Of a DNA stretch of 64,000 nucleotides, positions 23,569 through 32,425 are shown piece after piece. The stretch's first letter is position 1. Each line of letters opens with the position of its first letter. The translations under genes were made by a program, and so were the position numbers. Below the pieces are notes generated by a model. It was not told where the DNA came from, did no database searches, and was given only the letters and a program-made list of their open reading frames with translations. Where the stretch lies: contig SVMS01000002.1 of assembly GCA_015067255.1 (NCBI GenBank), positions 62,001 through 126,000 of the forward strand. The letters run 5' to 3'. The DNA is from Oscillospiraceae bacterium (GTDB lineage: Bacteria; Bacillota; Clostridia; Oscillospirales; SIG519).

Positions 23569-24479
23569 TAAATATGGCAACAAAAACAAAAATCAGAAAT
23601 CGTATCAGGCTGAGCACCTCAGAAAAAATCGGAATGACTATTGTTTATATTGCAATAATTCTTCTTTCCGCTTGCTTCCTTGTTCCTTTTCTTTACGTTA
23701 TCTCAGCTTCCTTTACCAGTGAAGCTGCCCTTGCAAATTACGGTGTAACCCTTATCCCGAAAGAATTTTCATCAGCGGCTTATAAATTCCTTTTCAAATA
23801 TTCCGAGGATATAATAAGGTCTTCAATAAACACTGTTATTATTGCTGTTTCAACATCGGTTTTAATGATAATTGTTACCTCGATGTTTGCTTATCCTCTT
23901 GCGAAAAAAGATTTCCCCGGAAGAACAGCAATTTTAGGATATGTTCTTTTCTCAATGCTGTTCGGCGGAGGTATGGTTCCTACATATATTCTTATGAATG
24001 AATACGGCTTTGCTGACTCGTGGCTTTGTATGATATTACCCGGTTGTTTTTCAGCTTGGAATATGATTCTTGTAAGAAACTATTTCTCAGCACTTCCTGC
24101 AGAGCTTGAAGAATCCGCCTTTATTGACGGTGCGGGATATATGAAAATTCTTTTCCGTATTATTATCCCCCTCTCCAAGCCTATTCTTGCAACCTTGACA
24201 CTCTTTGTATTGGTAGGCTCCTGGAACAACTGGTATTCAGCATTACTTTACCTTTCAAATCAGAAAGACCTATGGCCTATAATGATGTTCCTTAAGACAG
24301 TTCTGGAGTCAACCAACCCGTCAACAACAATGGGTATGCCCGTTTCGGGTGCGTTCCCTCCCACAGAATGTCTGAAAATGGCGGCAGTTGTTGTTTGTAC
24401 TGCTCCCATACTCGCTTCTTATCCCTTCTTACAGCGTTATTTTGTAAAAGGTATTATGATTGGTTCGGTAAAAGGTTAA
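23562..24479 (+). CDS. lplC: LplC/YtcP-type carbohydrate ABC transporter permease
   Basis: 305 residues if the GTG at 23562 (overlapping the lplB stop by 7 nt) is used; the ATG at 23574 is equally plausible, with GGTGA 5 nt before it. Six TM segments; SAKKDFPGRTAI-like AYPLAKKDFPGRTAILGYV, FGGGMVPTYILMNEYG and the EAA loop ESAFIDGAGYMKILFRIIIPLSKP are classical LplC features, and the end SYPFLQRYFVKGIMIGSVKG is nearly invariant in the family. Translationally coupled to lplB. Forms the heterodimeric channel with LplB. Confidence 0.88.
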   Translation: MVINMATKTKIRNRIRLSTSEKIGMTIVYIAIILLSACFLVPFLYVISASFTSEAALANYGVTLIPKEFSSAAYKFLFKYSEDIIRSSINTVIIAVSTSVLMIIVTSMFAYPLAKKDFPGRTAILGYVLFSMLFGGGMVPTYILMNEYGFADSWLCMILPGCFSAWNMILVRNYFSALPAELEESAFIDGAGYMKILFRIIIPLSKPILATLTLFVLVGSWNNWYSALLYLSNQKDLWPIMMFLKTVLESTNPSTTMGMPVSGAFPPTECLKMAAVVVCTAPILASYPFLQRYFVKGIMIGSVKG

Positions 24480-24497
24480 TTTTTTAAAATACATAAA

Positions 24498-24538
24498 AGG
24501 AGGTTGGCAAATACACACGTATTGCCAATTTGAAAATG
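24498..24538 (+). promoter_or_regulatory. Shine-Dalgarno separated from its start codon by a hairpin
   Basis: AGGAGG (24498-24503) is followed at once by a hairpin: TTGGCAA (24504-24510) with TTGCCAA (24522-24528), plus TAC/GTA around an ACAC loop with one bulged A. Seven nt later comes ATG (24536). On the linear sequence the spacing is 32 nt, far too long; with the hairpin folded the effective spacing is 7 nt, which is ideal. This supports ATG 24536 over TTG 24530 and suggests structure-dependent translation. Confidence 0.65.
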
Positions 24539-26053
24539 ATTATTAACGAGAAAATTTTTTATGACAAGCTTATGGGCTGTTTTACCGGTAAAAACATAGG
24601 CGGCACTTTGGGTGCTCTTGAAGAGGGACACCGTCAGAAAAACTTCGCTGACGGCTATGACAAAAGACTTACTCTTCCCATGCCTAATGACGATTTAGAT
24701 ATTCAGCTTCTCTGGCTTATTATGCTTGAAGAAAAAGGAATTAACTTTGACTGCGAGCGTTTAGGTGAATACTGGCAGAGATATATCACTCCCCACTGGG
24801 CAGAGTACGGCATTTCAAAAATAAATATGCGTGCCGGAATAAGACCTCCTATGAGCGGAACTGTCAACAATGAAGATTTCAAGCACTCTAACGGTGCTTG
24901 GATTCGTTCTGAAATCTGGGCTTGTCTGACTCCCGGTAACCCTGAAATTGCAGCGTCAAATGCTCTTTGCGATGCAGTTATTGACCACGGTAACGGCGAA
25001 GGCACTTGGGGCGAGGTATTCCTTGCTGCTCTTCAGAGCCTTGCTTTTGTAAACAGTGATATAGATTCTCTTATTGAAACAGCTCTTACATACATTCCCG
25101 AAACAACAGGACTTTACAATGCGATTACCGATGTTGTAACAATGTATAAAAATAAGGCAACTCTTGACGAAGTAAGAGATGCTCTTCTCGAGAAATACCG
25201 TGGATACGCTTGGAAGATAGTAGCTCCCGAAGATAAGGCAAAAGGCTTTGCTGACGGTCCTGTGGGATATGACTGTCCTCTCAACGTTGCAATAGTTATT
25301 GCAGGTATTCTTTACGGTGAAGGCGATTTTGACAAGACTGTAAAAAGCGCATTCTTCTTTGGCGAGGATACAGACTGTACAGTTGGTACTGCAGGTGCAA
25401 CCTTCGGTATTATTCACGGTATGAGTAAAATAGACAAGAAATGGAGCGAGCCTATCGGAAACAAGATTTCCGTTGGTACTCTTAATCTTGGCGAACTTGG
25501 CGTTTACGGTGACATTCTTCCCCAGACTGTTGACGAATTGGCTGAAAGAATCTACAAGCAGCATATTATAATGTCTACACAATACAGTCTGCCCAATGCC
25601 AAGGACGGAATTGATACCTCAAAATATGAAAATGCTCTTGATTTCAAGGCTTCCGATGAATTTATAAACAATGCTAAAAAGAGATTCAGCTCTCAGGATT
25701 ATCACACAGATTTCTATACTGTTACAGTTGACTATCTTTCTGACGACTGCTACATTGTTGAAAACACACCCAGAAAAATAAACGTTACTGTAATCAGCGA
25801 ATACAAAACAGGTGATATTATCAACTATCGTTGGTTATTGCCCGACAGAGCTACTGTATCCCCTGCACAGAACGGAAGATTCTTCCTTATGTTCAAGGGT
25901 TCAAGAAAGCATTCCGAAAAAACACTTTCTTTTGAATTTACCGTTACAGAGCCTCAGCAGACAGAGCGTTTTGTTCTTGAGCTGACAATTGACGGAAGAA
26001 CCACTTGTATCTATGTTCCCGTTGTATTCCTTCTGGGAAATAAAGATAATTAA
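24536..26053 (+). CDS. ADP-ribosylglycohydrolase (DraG/ARH)-fold protein inside the sugar-uptake operon
   Basis: 505 residues. N-terminal DKLMGCFTGKNIGGTLGA opens the all-helical ARH fold; metal-site acids appear in NDDLDIQ near residue 50 and in the C-terminal GEDTDCTVGTAGATFG near 277-292 (family DxDxT motif). After ~residue 345 a ~160-residue beta-rich extension follows that ordinary DraG proteins lack. Canonical members remove ADP-ribose from Arg or other residues using two Mg ions. Here the gene sits between the permease genes and the binding-protein gene of an Lpl transporter, so a carbohydrate or nucleoside-sugar substrate is a reasonable alternative. Translation start has a hairpin-bridged ribosome site. 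No signal peptide: cytoplasmic. Confidence 0.75.
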   Translation: MIINEKIFYDKLMGCFTGKNIGGTLGALEEGHRQKNFADGYDKRLTLPMPNDDLDIQLLWLIMLEEKGINFDCERLGEYWQRYITPHWAEYGISKINMRAGIRPPMSGTVNNEDFKHSNGAWIRSEIWACLTPGNPEIAASNALCDAVIDHGNGEGTWGEVFLAALQSLAFVNSDIDSLIETALTYIPETTGLYNAITDVVTMYKNKATLDEVRDALLEKYRGYAWKIVAPEDKAKGFADGPVGYDCPLNVAIVIAGILYGEGDFDKTVKSAFFFGEDTDCTVGTAGATFGIIHGMSKIDKKWSEPIGNKISVGTLNLGELGVYGDILPQTVDELAERIYKQHIIMSTQYSLPNAKDGIDTSKYENALDFKASDEFINNAKKRFSSQDYHTDFYTVTVDYLSDDCYIVENTPRKINVTVISEYKTGDIINYRWLLPDRATVSPAQNGRFFLMFKGSRKHSEKTLSFEFTVTEPQQTERFVLELTIDGRTTCIYVPVVFLLGNKDN

Positions 26054-26072
26054 TTGAAAAAGGAGAAAAATC

Positions 26073-27641
26073 ATGAAAAGAAAACTTAGTCTATTTCTTG
26101 CAGTTATTATGATGTTAAGCTTTATGGTTGCTACTCTTTCATCCTGCGGCGACAAAACCGACGAAACGCTTGACAAAGACACCTACAACATATCCATACT
26201 TTTCCCCGGATATGCTCTTGAACAATCCTACGAATATCAAAAACAAGTACAGGATGCCATCAACGAAAAGCTTTACAATGACCTTGGATTTAAAGTAAAC
26301 GTTGTTTGCAACTCCTATGTTGACCAGTATGAGACAATGCTTGCTCTTGACCTTGCAAACAAAATGAGCTACGACTTTATCCGTACCACCAACGGCACAG
26401 CAGCAGGCTATGCAGAAAAAGACATTTTTGTTGATATTAAGCCTCTTATTGACCAATATGCTCCTGATCTTTGGGATCTTATCCCCGAAAATGCTTGGGC
26501 TGAGTGTACAATCAACGGCAAGGTTTACGGTATTCCCACCTGTTCCTTCCCCATAAGCTACGGCCTTTGGATCAGAGGCGACTGGCTTAAGAAGCTTAAC
26601 AAAGAGCTTCCCACAAGCCTTGCAGAGCTTGAAGCACTTTGCGAAGCTATAAAGACCAATAAAGAAATCAACCCCAACGGAAAAGTTATTCCTATGGCAG
26701 GTAACAGAGACATTATGGAGTTTGTTTTCCTTGGAATGTTTACAGACCATCCCGGCGACTATGTTGACGAAAACGGCAACGTTCAGCCTAAATATCTTGA
26801 CCCCGGATACAGAAAGTTTGTTGAAAAGCTTGCTGAGTGGTACAAGAAGGGCTACATTGATGACCTTGTAACAAATGGTGACGAAAATACTATCAACAGC
26901 CTTATTTCAAAGGATATGGTAGGTATTCACGTTGCAAACGTATACCAGCTTGAATATTCAACACTTAACTCCTACAACGCACAGAAAAACCTTGATATGA
27001 AATGGATTATTCCTTTCAAGGCTGACACTAAGAAATACTACTCCTCCGGCTTCGGAAGCGATATTATCTCCTTCCCTGTAACCGGTAAGAACACAGAAAA
27101 AGCTTTCCAATATATGAATTGGTACTACAACAATCAGGAAAACTCTGACCTCGTACTTTACGGCCTTGAGGGCGTAACCTACGAAAGAAGTCAGGACCCT
27201 GAAACAGGTAAAGAAAAGCTTTCTGTTCCCGCTGATAAACTTAGCGATACAGTAAAAACCTTTAATGACCTTAAGGGCTTCCACGGTGCTAACGTATTTA
27301 CAAGGCTTCAGCTTTTATACACTTATAACTCAAGACCTGCTGAGTCTGCAAAGGCATACGACAGCTGTAACACCGACGAAATTCTTAACAACTGTCATCT
27401 TGACGTAACAAGATATTTCCAGACTACTCTTCCCGTTGATATCGCAACTAAATCTGCCGATTCAAGAAACGTTCTTTACTCAAGAACTCTTGATATGATT
27501 ACAGGTAAGGTTGCTTCCACCGATGCTGAGTGGGATAAGCTAAGAAAAGAATGGGAAAATCTCGGCGGTAAACAAGTTTACGAGCACTACACAAAGCTTT
27601 ACAACGAAAACAAAGCTACTTTAAGCTTTCTTAGCAAATAA
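26073..27641 (+). CDS. LplA-type extracellular solute-binding lipoprotein
   Basis: 522 residues. Signal peptide and lipobox LSSC with Cys25, then an SBP family 1 fold: YNISILFPGYALEQSYEYQKQVQDAI, NKMSYDFIRTTNG, ENAWAECTINGKVYGIPTCSF, SYGLWIRGDWLKKL and the late GFGSDIISFPVTGKNTEKAFQYMNWYYNN are typical of LplA/YtcQ-like oligosaccharide binders. AAGGAG site 7 nt before ATG. Last gene of the operon, followed by a terminator. As in many Clostridia it is the last-encoded but probably most expressed component. Ligand unknown; the neighbouring GH36 enzyme points to alpha-galactosides. Confidence 0.85.
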   Translation: MKRKLSLFLAVIMMLSFMVATLSSCGDKTDETLDKDTYNISILFPGYALEQSYEYQKQVQDAINEKLYNDLGFKVNVVCNSYVDQYETMLALDLANKMSYDFIRTTNGTAAGYAEKDIFVDIKPLIDQYAPDLWDLIPENAWAECTINGKVYGIPTCSFPISYGLWIRGDWLKKLNKELPTSLAELEALCEAIKTNKEINPNGKVIPMAGNRDIMEFVFLGMFTDHPGDYVDENGNVQPKYLDPGYRKFVEKLAEWYKKGYIDDLVTNGDENTINSLISKDMVGIHVANVYQLEYSTLNSYNAQKNLDMKWIIPFKADTKKYYSSGFGSDIISFPVTGKNTEKAFQYMNWYYNNQENSDLVLYGLEGVTYERSQDPETGKEKLSVPADKLSDTVKTFNDLKGFHGANVFTRLQLLYTYNSRPAESAKAYDSCNTDEILNNCHLDVTRYFQTTLPVDIATKSADSRNVLYSRTLDMITGKVASTDAEWDKLRKEWENLGGKQVYEHYTKLYNENKATLSFLSK

Positions 27642-27653
27642 TTAAACTTTATG

Positions 27654-27720
27654 CAGGAGTGTTTTGCAGCAGCATTTTAAATTTCAAATATGCTTTTGCA
27701 CTAAACACTCCTGCTTTTTA
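27654..27720 (+). terminator. Terminator after the Lpl operon
   Basis: GCAGGAGTGTTT (27654-27665) pairs with AAACACTCCTGC (27704-27715), followed by TTTTT. The long loop contains a further small hairpin (GCAGCA/TGCTTTTGC). It separates transporter and enzyme genes, so the beta-helix and GH36 genes depend on read-through or their own promoter. Confidence 0.7.
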
Positions 27721-27739
27721 ATCTTAAAGGGGAATTTAT

Positions 27740-29323
27740 ATGGAATTTACAGTAGAGCTTCCCAATCCTAAAAGCAATAAATCCATATGTGCTTCATTTT
27801 TTGGCGTATGTCCCGAAAAGGACAGTAATGATAAAGAGCTTATACAAGCTATTGAATACTGCAAGCAAAATGATATTTCTACGCTTTATTTTGAAAAAGG
27901 TATATATCACTTTAAAAATAAAAGCTTTATAACATTTGCGGAAATGTCCGACTTTACCTTTGACGGACAAAATTCCGAATTTATCTTCCACGAGCCCGAA
28001 ATGTTCTTAATAGAAAACTCTCAAAGAGTTTTATTTAAAAACTGTATTATGGACATTGACTGGGATACTATGCGCTATGCAACAGTAGTAAGAATAATAG
28101 AAAACGATACTCAAAGCTCTGTAATGACAGTTGAGTTTTTAAACAATGACAGCGAGGATACCGATTTTATAGTAAACTCCTTCAATCAATTTGACCCTAA
28201 ATATATGACTCCCGGTGCGCCTGACGGAAAGGAAATCTGGGTATATCCCGATTCTCTTCCCAAAAGAATATATAAAGGCAACCACATTTTTGAGCTTCAT
28301 TATACTCAGGAGGATATGAAGCCAATTAAAAAAGACGAAATTTATCTTCTCCGCAATATGACTCTCAGAAGCGGATGTGTTATACATATAAACAACTGTA
28401 CCCATATCACCGTTAAGGACAACACCATTTACGGCAGCAGAGGAATGACCCATATGGTAAGCGGTCAGAGCCACCATATCCGTTTTGACGGTGAAAAGAT
28501 ATGTGTACGTCCCAACTCCAACCGTTATATTTCAACTGACGGCGACGGTATACATATAATTCAGTCCAACGGCTATATAATTATTGAAAACTGTGATTTT
28601 TCAGCTATGGGCGACGATGATGTAAACATTCACGATTGCCATTTCTTTGTAGATAAAAAGCTTGACGAAAAAAGCATACTTTTTAAAAACGAGGCTTACG
28701 GACAAAAGGGCGATATAATTAAAATTCACAGGTGCGATTTTTCTCCCCTTTCAGAAAAATTAACAATAGATAAAATAGAGCCCTTGGAAAACCACCGCAC
28801 CATAGTATATTTCAATGAAAAAATACCCGAAGAAATTAAAGAAGGCTATATGCTTGTAAACAAAAGCTTCGGAAGTAATTACTACATTATCAGAAACAAC
28901 TATTTCCACGAAAACAGAGCAAGGGGCTTACTTTTACAGTGCAGTAACGGTCTTGTGGAAAACAACCGTTTTTACCGTACTGAAGGGGCTGCAATATTTA
29001 TAATGCTTGAAGCTCTTGTAGGCCTTTGGTATGAGGGAAGCGGAGTTGACGGACTTGTTATAAGGAATAACACCTTTACCGACGTAAACTGCGGAGATTG
29101 GACATCTTGTCTTGATATGATATCCAATATCCCCGATAAAACCTCCGACTATGCTCCTTTCAGAAATATTGAAATTTACAATAATACTTTTAAAAATTGT
29201 TCTGACCCCGTTATGATACTTGAGCACGGCTCAAATATCACAGTAAAGGATAATTTTATTGACTCGGGAGTAACTGAAAAAACCTTTAAAATTTCAAAAT
29301 GTGAAAATATAAATGTAAACTAA
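27740..29323 (+). CDS. Right-handed beta-helix protein, GH110/GH28-like
   Basis: 527 residues without signal peptide. Early IEYCKQNDISTLYFEKGIYHF is the pectate-lyase-superfamily entry, followed by repeated coils (ITVKDNTIYGSRG, YIIIENCDFSAMGDDDVNIH, YIIRNNYFHENRARGLLLQCS, LVIRNNTFTDV, IEIYNNTFKNC). TDGDGIHI plus MGDDDVNIH near residue 275-300 supply the acidic cluster seen in GH110 alpha-1,3-galactosidases and related beta-helix hydrolases. The gene is 12 nt upstream of a GH36 alpha-galactosidase, which fits a shared alpha-galactoside substrate. Cytoplasmic location implies action on imported oligosaccharides. Exact family uncertain. Confidence 0.7.
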   Translation: MEFTVELPNPKSNKSICASFFGVCPEKDSNDKELIQAIEYCKQNDISTLYFEKGIYHFKNKSFITFAEMSDFTFDGQNSEFIFHEPEMFLIENSQRVLFKNCIMDIDWDTMRYATVVRIIENDTQSSVMTVEFLNNDSEDTDFIVNSFNQFDPKYMTPGAPDGKEIWVYPDSLPKRIYKGNHIFELHYTQEDMKPIKKDEIYLLRNMTLRSGCVIHINNCTHITVKDNTIYGSRGMTHMVSGQSHHIRFDGEKICVRPNSNRYISTDGDGIHIIQSNGYIIIENCDFSAMGDDDVNIHDCHFFVDKKLDEKSILFKNEAYGQKGDIIKIHRCDFSPLSEKLTIDKIEPLENHRTIVYFNEKIPEEIKEGYMLVNKSFGSNYYIIRNNYFHENRARGLLLQCSNGLVENNRFYRTEGAAIFIMLEALVGLWYEGSGVDGLVIRNNTFTDVNCGDWTSCLDMISNIPDKTSDYAPFRNIEIYNNTFKNCSDPVMILEHGSNITVKDNFIDSGVTEKTFKISKCENINVN

Positions 29324-29335
29324 AGAGGTAAAATT

Positions 29336-31462
29336 ATGAAAGCTTTTGAATTTAAAAATAAATATTACAGATACATAATAGGTACAGACGACGAGGGCCA
29401 TTTGTTCCACGGCTGTTTTATACCCTCTTGCTGCTTTAAAGGAATGAGTGCTCAGGAGCTTTTCGAGAAATACCGCACACATTATTCCTTTGAATTTGTT
29501 TTAAAGGTTGACCACGAGCCCTTTGTTATTTCTCACGGAGTAAGAGCCTTTTATACCGAAACTTCAAAAAATTCCGTTTTCCGCTCCTTAAAAAGAAAAC
29601 GTATTCCCGGCGGCACAGACAATATAGTTACTCTTGAATGTCCCGAAAAAAATCTTTTGATAAAGCTTCATTACGAGGTTTATCAAAACTCCCCTGCTAT
29701 ACGCAGATATACAGAGGTTGAAAACAAATCGGGTAATGATATACTTTTAAACCACATTTCAAGCTTTACCCTTTCAAATTTCCCCTATTCAAACGAAACC
29801 TGTCAGGATTTATATTTACATTCCTTCAGTTCTCAATGGAGCTACGAGGGCACACCAAACCGCAACAGCTTTGCTGATTTGGGTGTTCTTGACCACTATT
29901 GCAGAAACGGTTATGCAATAGAAAGCACAGGAACCTGGGTTTGTCAGCAATATTTCCCCTATTTTGTTATAGAACAGAAAAACTCCAAAATATTTACTGC
30001 TGTTTCCTATGAATATTCTTCTGCGTGGCGTTTTGAAATCGGCACATCAGACCTTGACAATCAGGGCTGGTTTTATACTCAGGGCGGAATGGGCAACGAT
30101 TTACACGCTCATTGGAACAAAATTCTCAAAAATAAGGAAAGCTTCTGCTCCCCTCGTGCTTCTATTACTACAGCTTACGGAAATCTTGAAAAAGCCTTTA
30201 ATCATATGCATCTGCATCAGCAAAATGTTCTTATTCACCGTTCTGAAACTGATAAGGATTTACCCGTTATCTATAACGATTGGCCCTATATGCAGGCTGA
30301 CGTTACAGAAGAAAAAATCCTTGAACAGCTTGACACTCTTAAGGACTGTTCTGTAGACATTTACGTTACCGATGCAGGCTGGTTTTGCGAGCAAACTCCC
30401 CCAAAAAATGACTGGTGGGTTATGGCAGGTCAATGGGAATATGACAAAAACCGTTTTCCCCACGGACTTAAATACATAACAGACCGCATCAAAGAAAAGG
30501 GTATGAAATCGGGAATCTGGTGTGAAATAGAGGCTATAGGACCTATGGCTGACATTTACAACGATTACGATATGATTCTTATGAGAGACGGCCGTCCTGT
30601 TTGCGATGCTAAAAGACATTTTCTGAATTTTTCAAGCCAAAAGGGCCGTGATTATGCAACCAAAACCTTTGACAAAATAGTTGAATGGGGCTTTGACTAC
30701 GTAAAAATAGATTATAATATGGACTCTGCCCCCGGTTGCGACACTGACGACGGCGATGTAGGACAGGGACTTCACAAAAACAGAATGGACTATTACGCTT
30801 GGATTGACAGTATTCGTGAAAAATATCCTCAGCTTATAATAGAAAACTGCTCCAGCGGCGGAATGCGTCTTGAATACGGTATGCTTTCACGTACTGATAT
30901 GGCATCTATAACCGACCAGGCAAGCCACAAGCTTATGGGCGCTCTTTACTACAACGTTTCCAAGCTTATACACCCATCACAGTGCGGTATCTGGTCCTAT
31001 CTTGAAGACCAATTTACAGAAGAAGACTATATTTTTGCATTAACTAACTCAATGATGGGCAGAATGCATTTAAGCGGAAATCTTGTTAAGCAGTCTGAAA
31101 GCAAGAAAAAGATATTGCTTCAAGCTGTAAAGCTTTATAAAAAATACAGGAAGCTTTTCTACTCCTGCTACACAATCCATTATACCAAGGATTTCAAATA
31201 CTATAAAAATAATATCGACAGAGCATTAGAAATAAGAAACTGTGACAAAACTTCTTCTATTATTTGTGTTCAAAGACCCGAAAACGGCAAAGATAAGCTC
31301 ACAATAAAACCCCGCGGACTTAAAAACGGCGACTATAAGCTTGAATTTTTCCCAAGCGGAAAGCAAGAAATTATCAGTAGCAGTCAATTAGCCCAAAGCG
31401 GTATTGAGTTTAATCTTCCTTATAATTTCTCCGCAGAACTTGTTTATTTACACAAAATCTGA
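29336..31462 (+). CDS. GH36 alpha-galactosidase
   Basis: 708 residues. N-terminal beta-supersandwich to ~330, (beta/alpha)8 barrel ~340-600, C-terminal beta domain to 708. Catalytic nucleophile Asp459 in YVKIDYNMD; acid/base Asp521 in SRTDMASITDQ; substrate-shaping DAGWF near 345, WCEIEAIGP, IIENCSSGG and HPSQCG. These are the standard GH36 (RafA/AgaN type) motifs, and the enzyme removes terminal alpha-1,6-linked (or alpha-1,3) galactose from raffinose-type or glycan substrates in the cytosol. Preceded by AGAGGTAAA ribosome site. Cotranscribed with the beta-helix gene upstream and the AraC regulator downstream (26-nt gap). Confidence 0.9.
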   Translation: MKAFEFKNKYYRYIIGTDDEGHLFHGCFIPSCCFKGMSAQELFEKYRTHYSFEFVLKVDHEPFVISHGVRAFYTETSKNSVFRSLKRKRIPGGTDNIVTLECPEKNLLIKLHYEVYQNSPAIRRYTEVENKSGNDILLNHISSFTLSNFPYSNETCQDLYLHSFSSQWSYEGTPNRNSFADLGVLDHYCRNGYAIESTGTWVCQQYFPYFVIEQKNSKIFTAVSYEYSSAWRFEIGTSDLDNQGWFYTQGGMGNDLHAHWNKILKNKESFCSPRASITTAYGNLEKAFNHMHLHQQNVLIHRSETDKDLPVIYNDWPYMQADVTEEKILEQLDTLKDCSVDIYVTDAGWFCEQTPPKNDWWVMAGQWEYDKNRFPHGLKYITDRIKEKGMKSGIWCEIEAIGPMADIYNDYDMILMRDGRPVCDAKRHFLNFSSQKGRDYATKTFDKIVEWGFDYVKIDYNMDSAPGCDTDDGDVGQGLHKNRMDYYAWIDSIREKYPQLIIENCSSGGMRLEYGMLSRTDMASITDQASHKLMGALYYNVSKLIHPSQCGIWSYLEDQFTEEDYIFALTNSMMGRMHLSGNLVKQSESKKKILLQAVKLYKKYRKLFYSCYTIHYTKDFKYYKNNIDRALEIRNCDKTSSIICVQRPENGKDKLTIKPRGLKNGDYKLEFFPSGKQEIISSSQLAQSGIEFNLPYNFSAELVYLHKI

Positions 31463-31488
31463 TTTTTGATAATGGGAGGTAAAAATAT

Positions 31489-32328
31489 ATGCCACCATAT
31501 AAAATGTTAGAGCATTATGCTTTAAATGACCTTTATCCGCCTCATCAGGATATCTATCTTGATATAAGTAAAAATAACGATGCTTCCGTTGAACATTCTC
31601 ACGATTTTTATGAGCTTATAGCGGTAATTAACGGAACAGGAACTCACACTATTAACGGTGTGACCTTCAGAGTTATGCCCGGAGACATATTTCTCATAAA
31701 CTACGGAGATAAGCATTTTTTCACTCCTGATAAGGACGATGACAGTTTCCGATGGCTAAACTGCATATGGACTCCTGCTTTTATTACTGTTACTGACCCT
31801 ATACTTCTCAAAACAAAAAAATATAACGATAAATTCACTCTCAGCATTTCCAACAATCTTATTGAAATGCTCAATGAATACAATCTCAAGCAAAGTCAAC
31901 ACGTTGAAATTATTAAATATCAGCTTTATGCCCTTCTTTTAAAGCTCAAGCGCTTAGCGGGAGAGGATAACACAATCTCTTATTCCGAGCGCCACCGTAA
32001 ATCTCTTATAAAAATGGCAATAAATTATATAAATGAACACTATAAAGAGCAAATAAATCTTAATGACATTGCCAATCATCTGACTATAAGCCAGGTTTAC
32101 CTTTGCAAGCTTTTTAAGGAAGAAATGAAAATGGGCGCAATCCAATATTTGCGCAAGGTAAGAGTTGACAAAGCTATACTTGTTCTTATGACCACCGAAA
32201 AAACCATACAGGAGATTTCCGAAGAGGTGGGCTTTAGTGATGTAAAAAGCTTTTTCTCTGCATTTAAAGCACAAATGGGTGTTACTCCTGCTTTGTATAA
32301 GCTGCATCATAAGCAAGTGAAAAAATAA
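31489..32328 (+). CDS. AraC-family transcriptional regulator with cupin sensor
   Basis: 279 residues. N-terminal cupin domain (EHSHDFYELIAVINGTGTH, FRVMPGDIFLINYGDKHFF) for sugar binding, then two helix-turn-helix motifs at ~185-275: LNDIANHLTISQVYLCKLFKEE and IQEISEEVGFSDVKSFFSAFKAQMGVTPALY, the AraC signature. GGGAGG site 9 nt before ATG. Last gene of the rightward carbohydrate block, followed by a terminator; it most likely activates the divergent promoters at 22.3-22.5 kb and/or the enzyme genes in response to a released sugar. The target sites are not identified. Confidence 0.88.
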   Translation: MPPYKMLEHYALNDLYPPHQDIYLDISKNNDASVEHSHDFYELIAVINGTGTHTINGVTFRVMPGDIFLINYGDKHFFTPDKDDDSFRWLNCIWTPAFITVTDPILLKTKKYNDKFTLSISNNLIEMLNEYNLKQSQHVEIIKYQLYALLLKLKRLAGEDNTISYSERHRKSLIKMAINYINEHYKEQINLNDIANHLTISQVYLCKLFKEEMKMGAIQYLRKVRVDKAILVLMTTEKTIQEISEEVGFSDVKSFFSAFKAQMGVTPALYKLHHKQVKK

Positions 32329-32354
32329 AAGACTTGTTTCTCTCATAACAAAAC

Positions 32355-32387
32355 AACAGCTCTGCTTCAAAATTAAGCAGAGCTGTT
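32355..32387. terminator. Bidirectional terminator
   Basis: Perfect 13-bp stem AACAGCTCTGCTT (32355-32367 with 32375-32387), 7-nt loop, then TATATTAT. It lies between the convergent AraC and lipoprotein genes. Confidence 0.75.
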
Positions 32388-32425
32388 ATATTATAAATCA
32401 CAATGCATTAAAATATAAGATAAAA

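Noticed and set aside
24703-25582. Minus-strand frames (100 and 208 codons) opposite the DraG-like gene
   Set aside because: Antisense shadows with Cys/Ser-rich text lacking motifs or ribosome sites.
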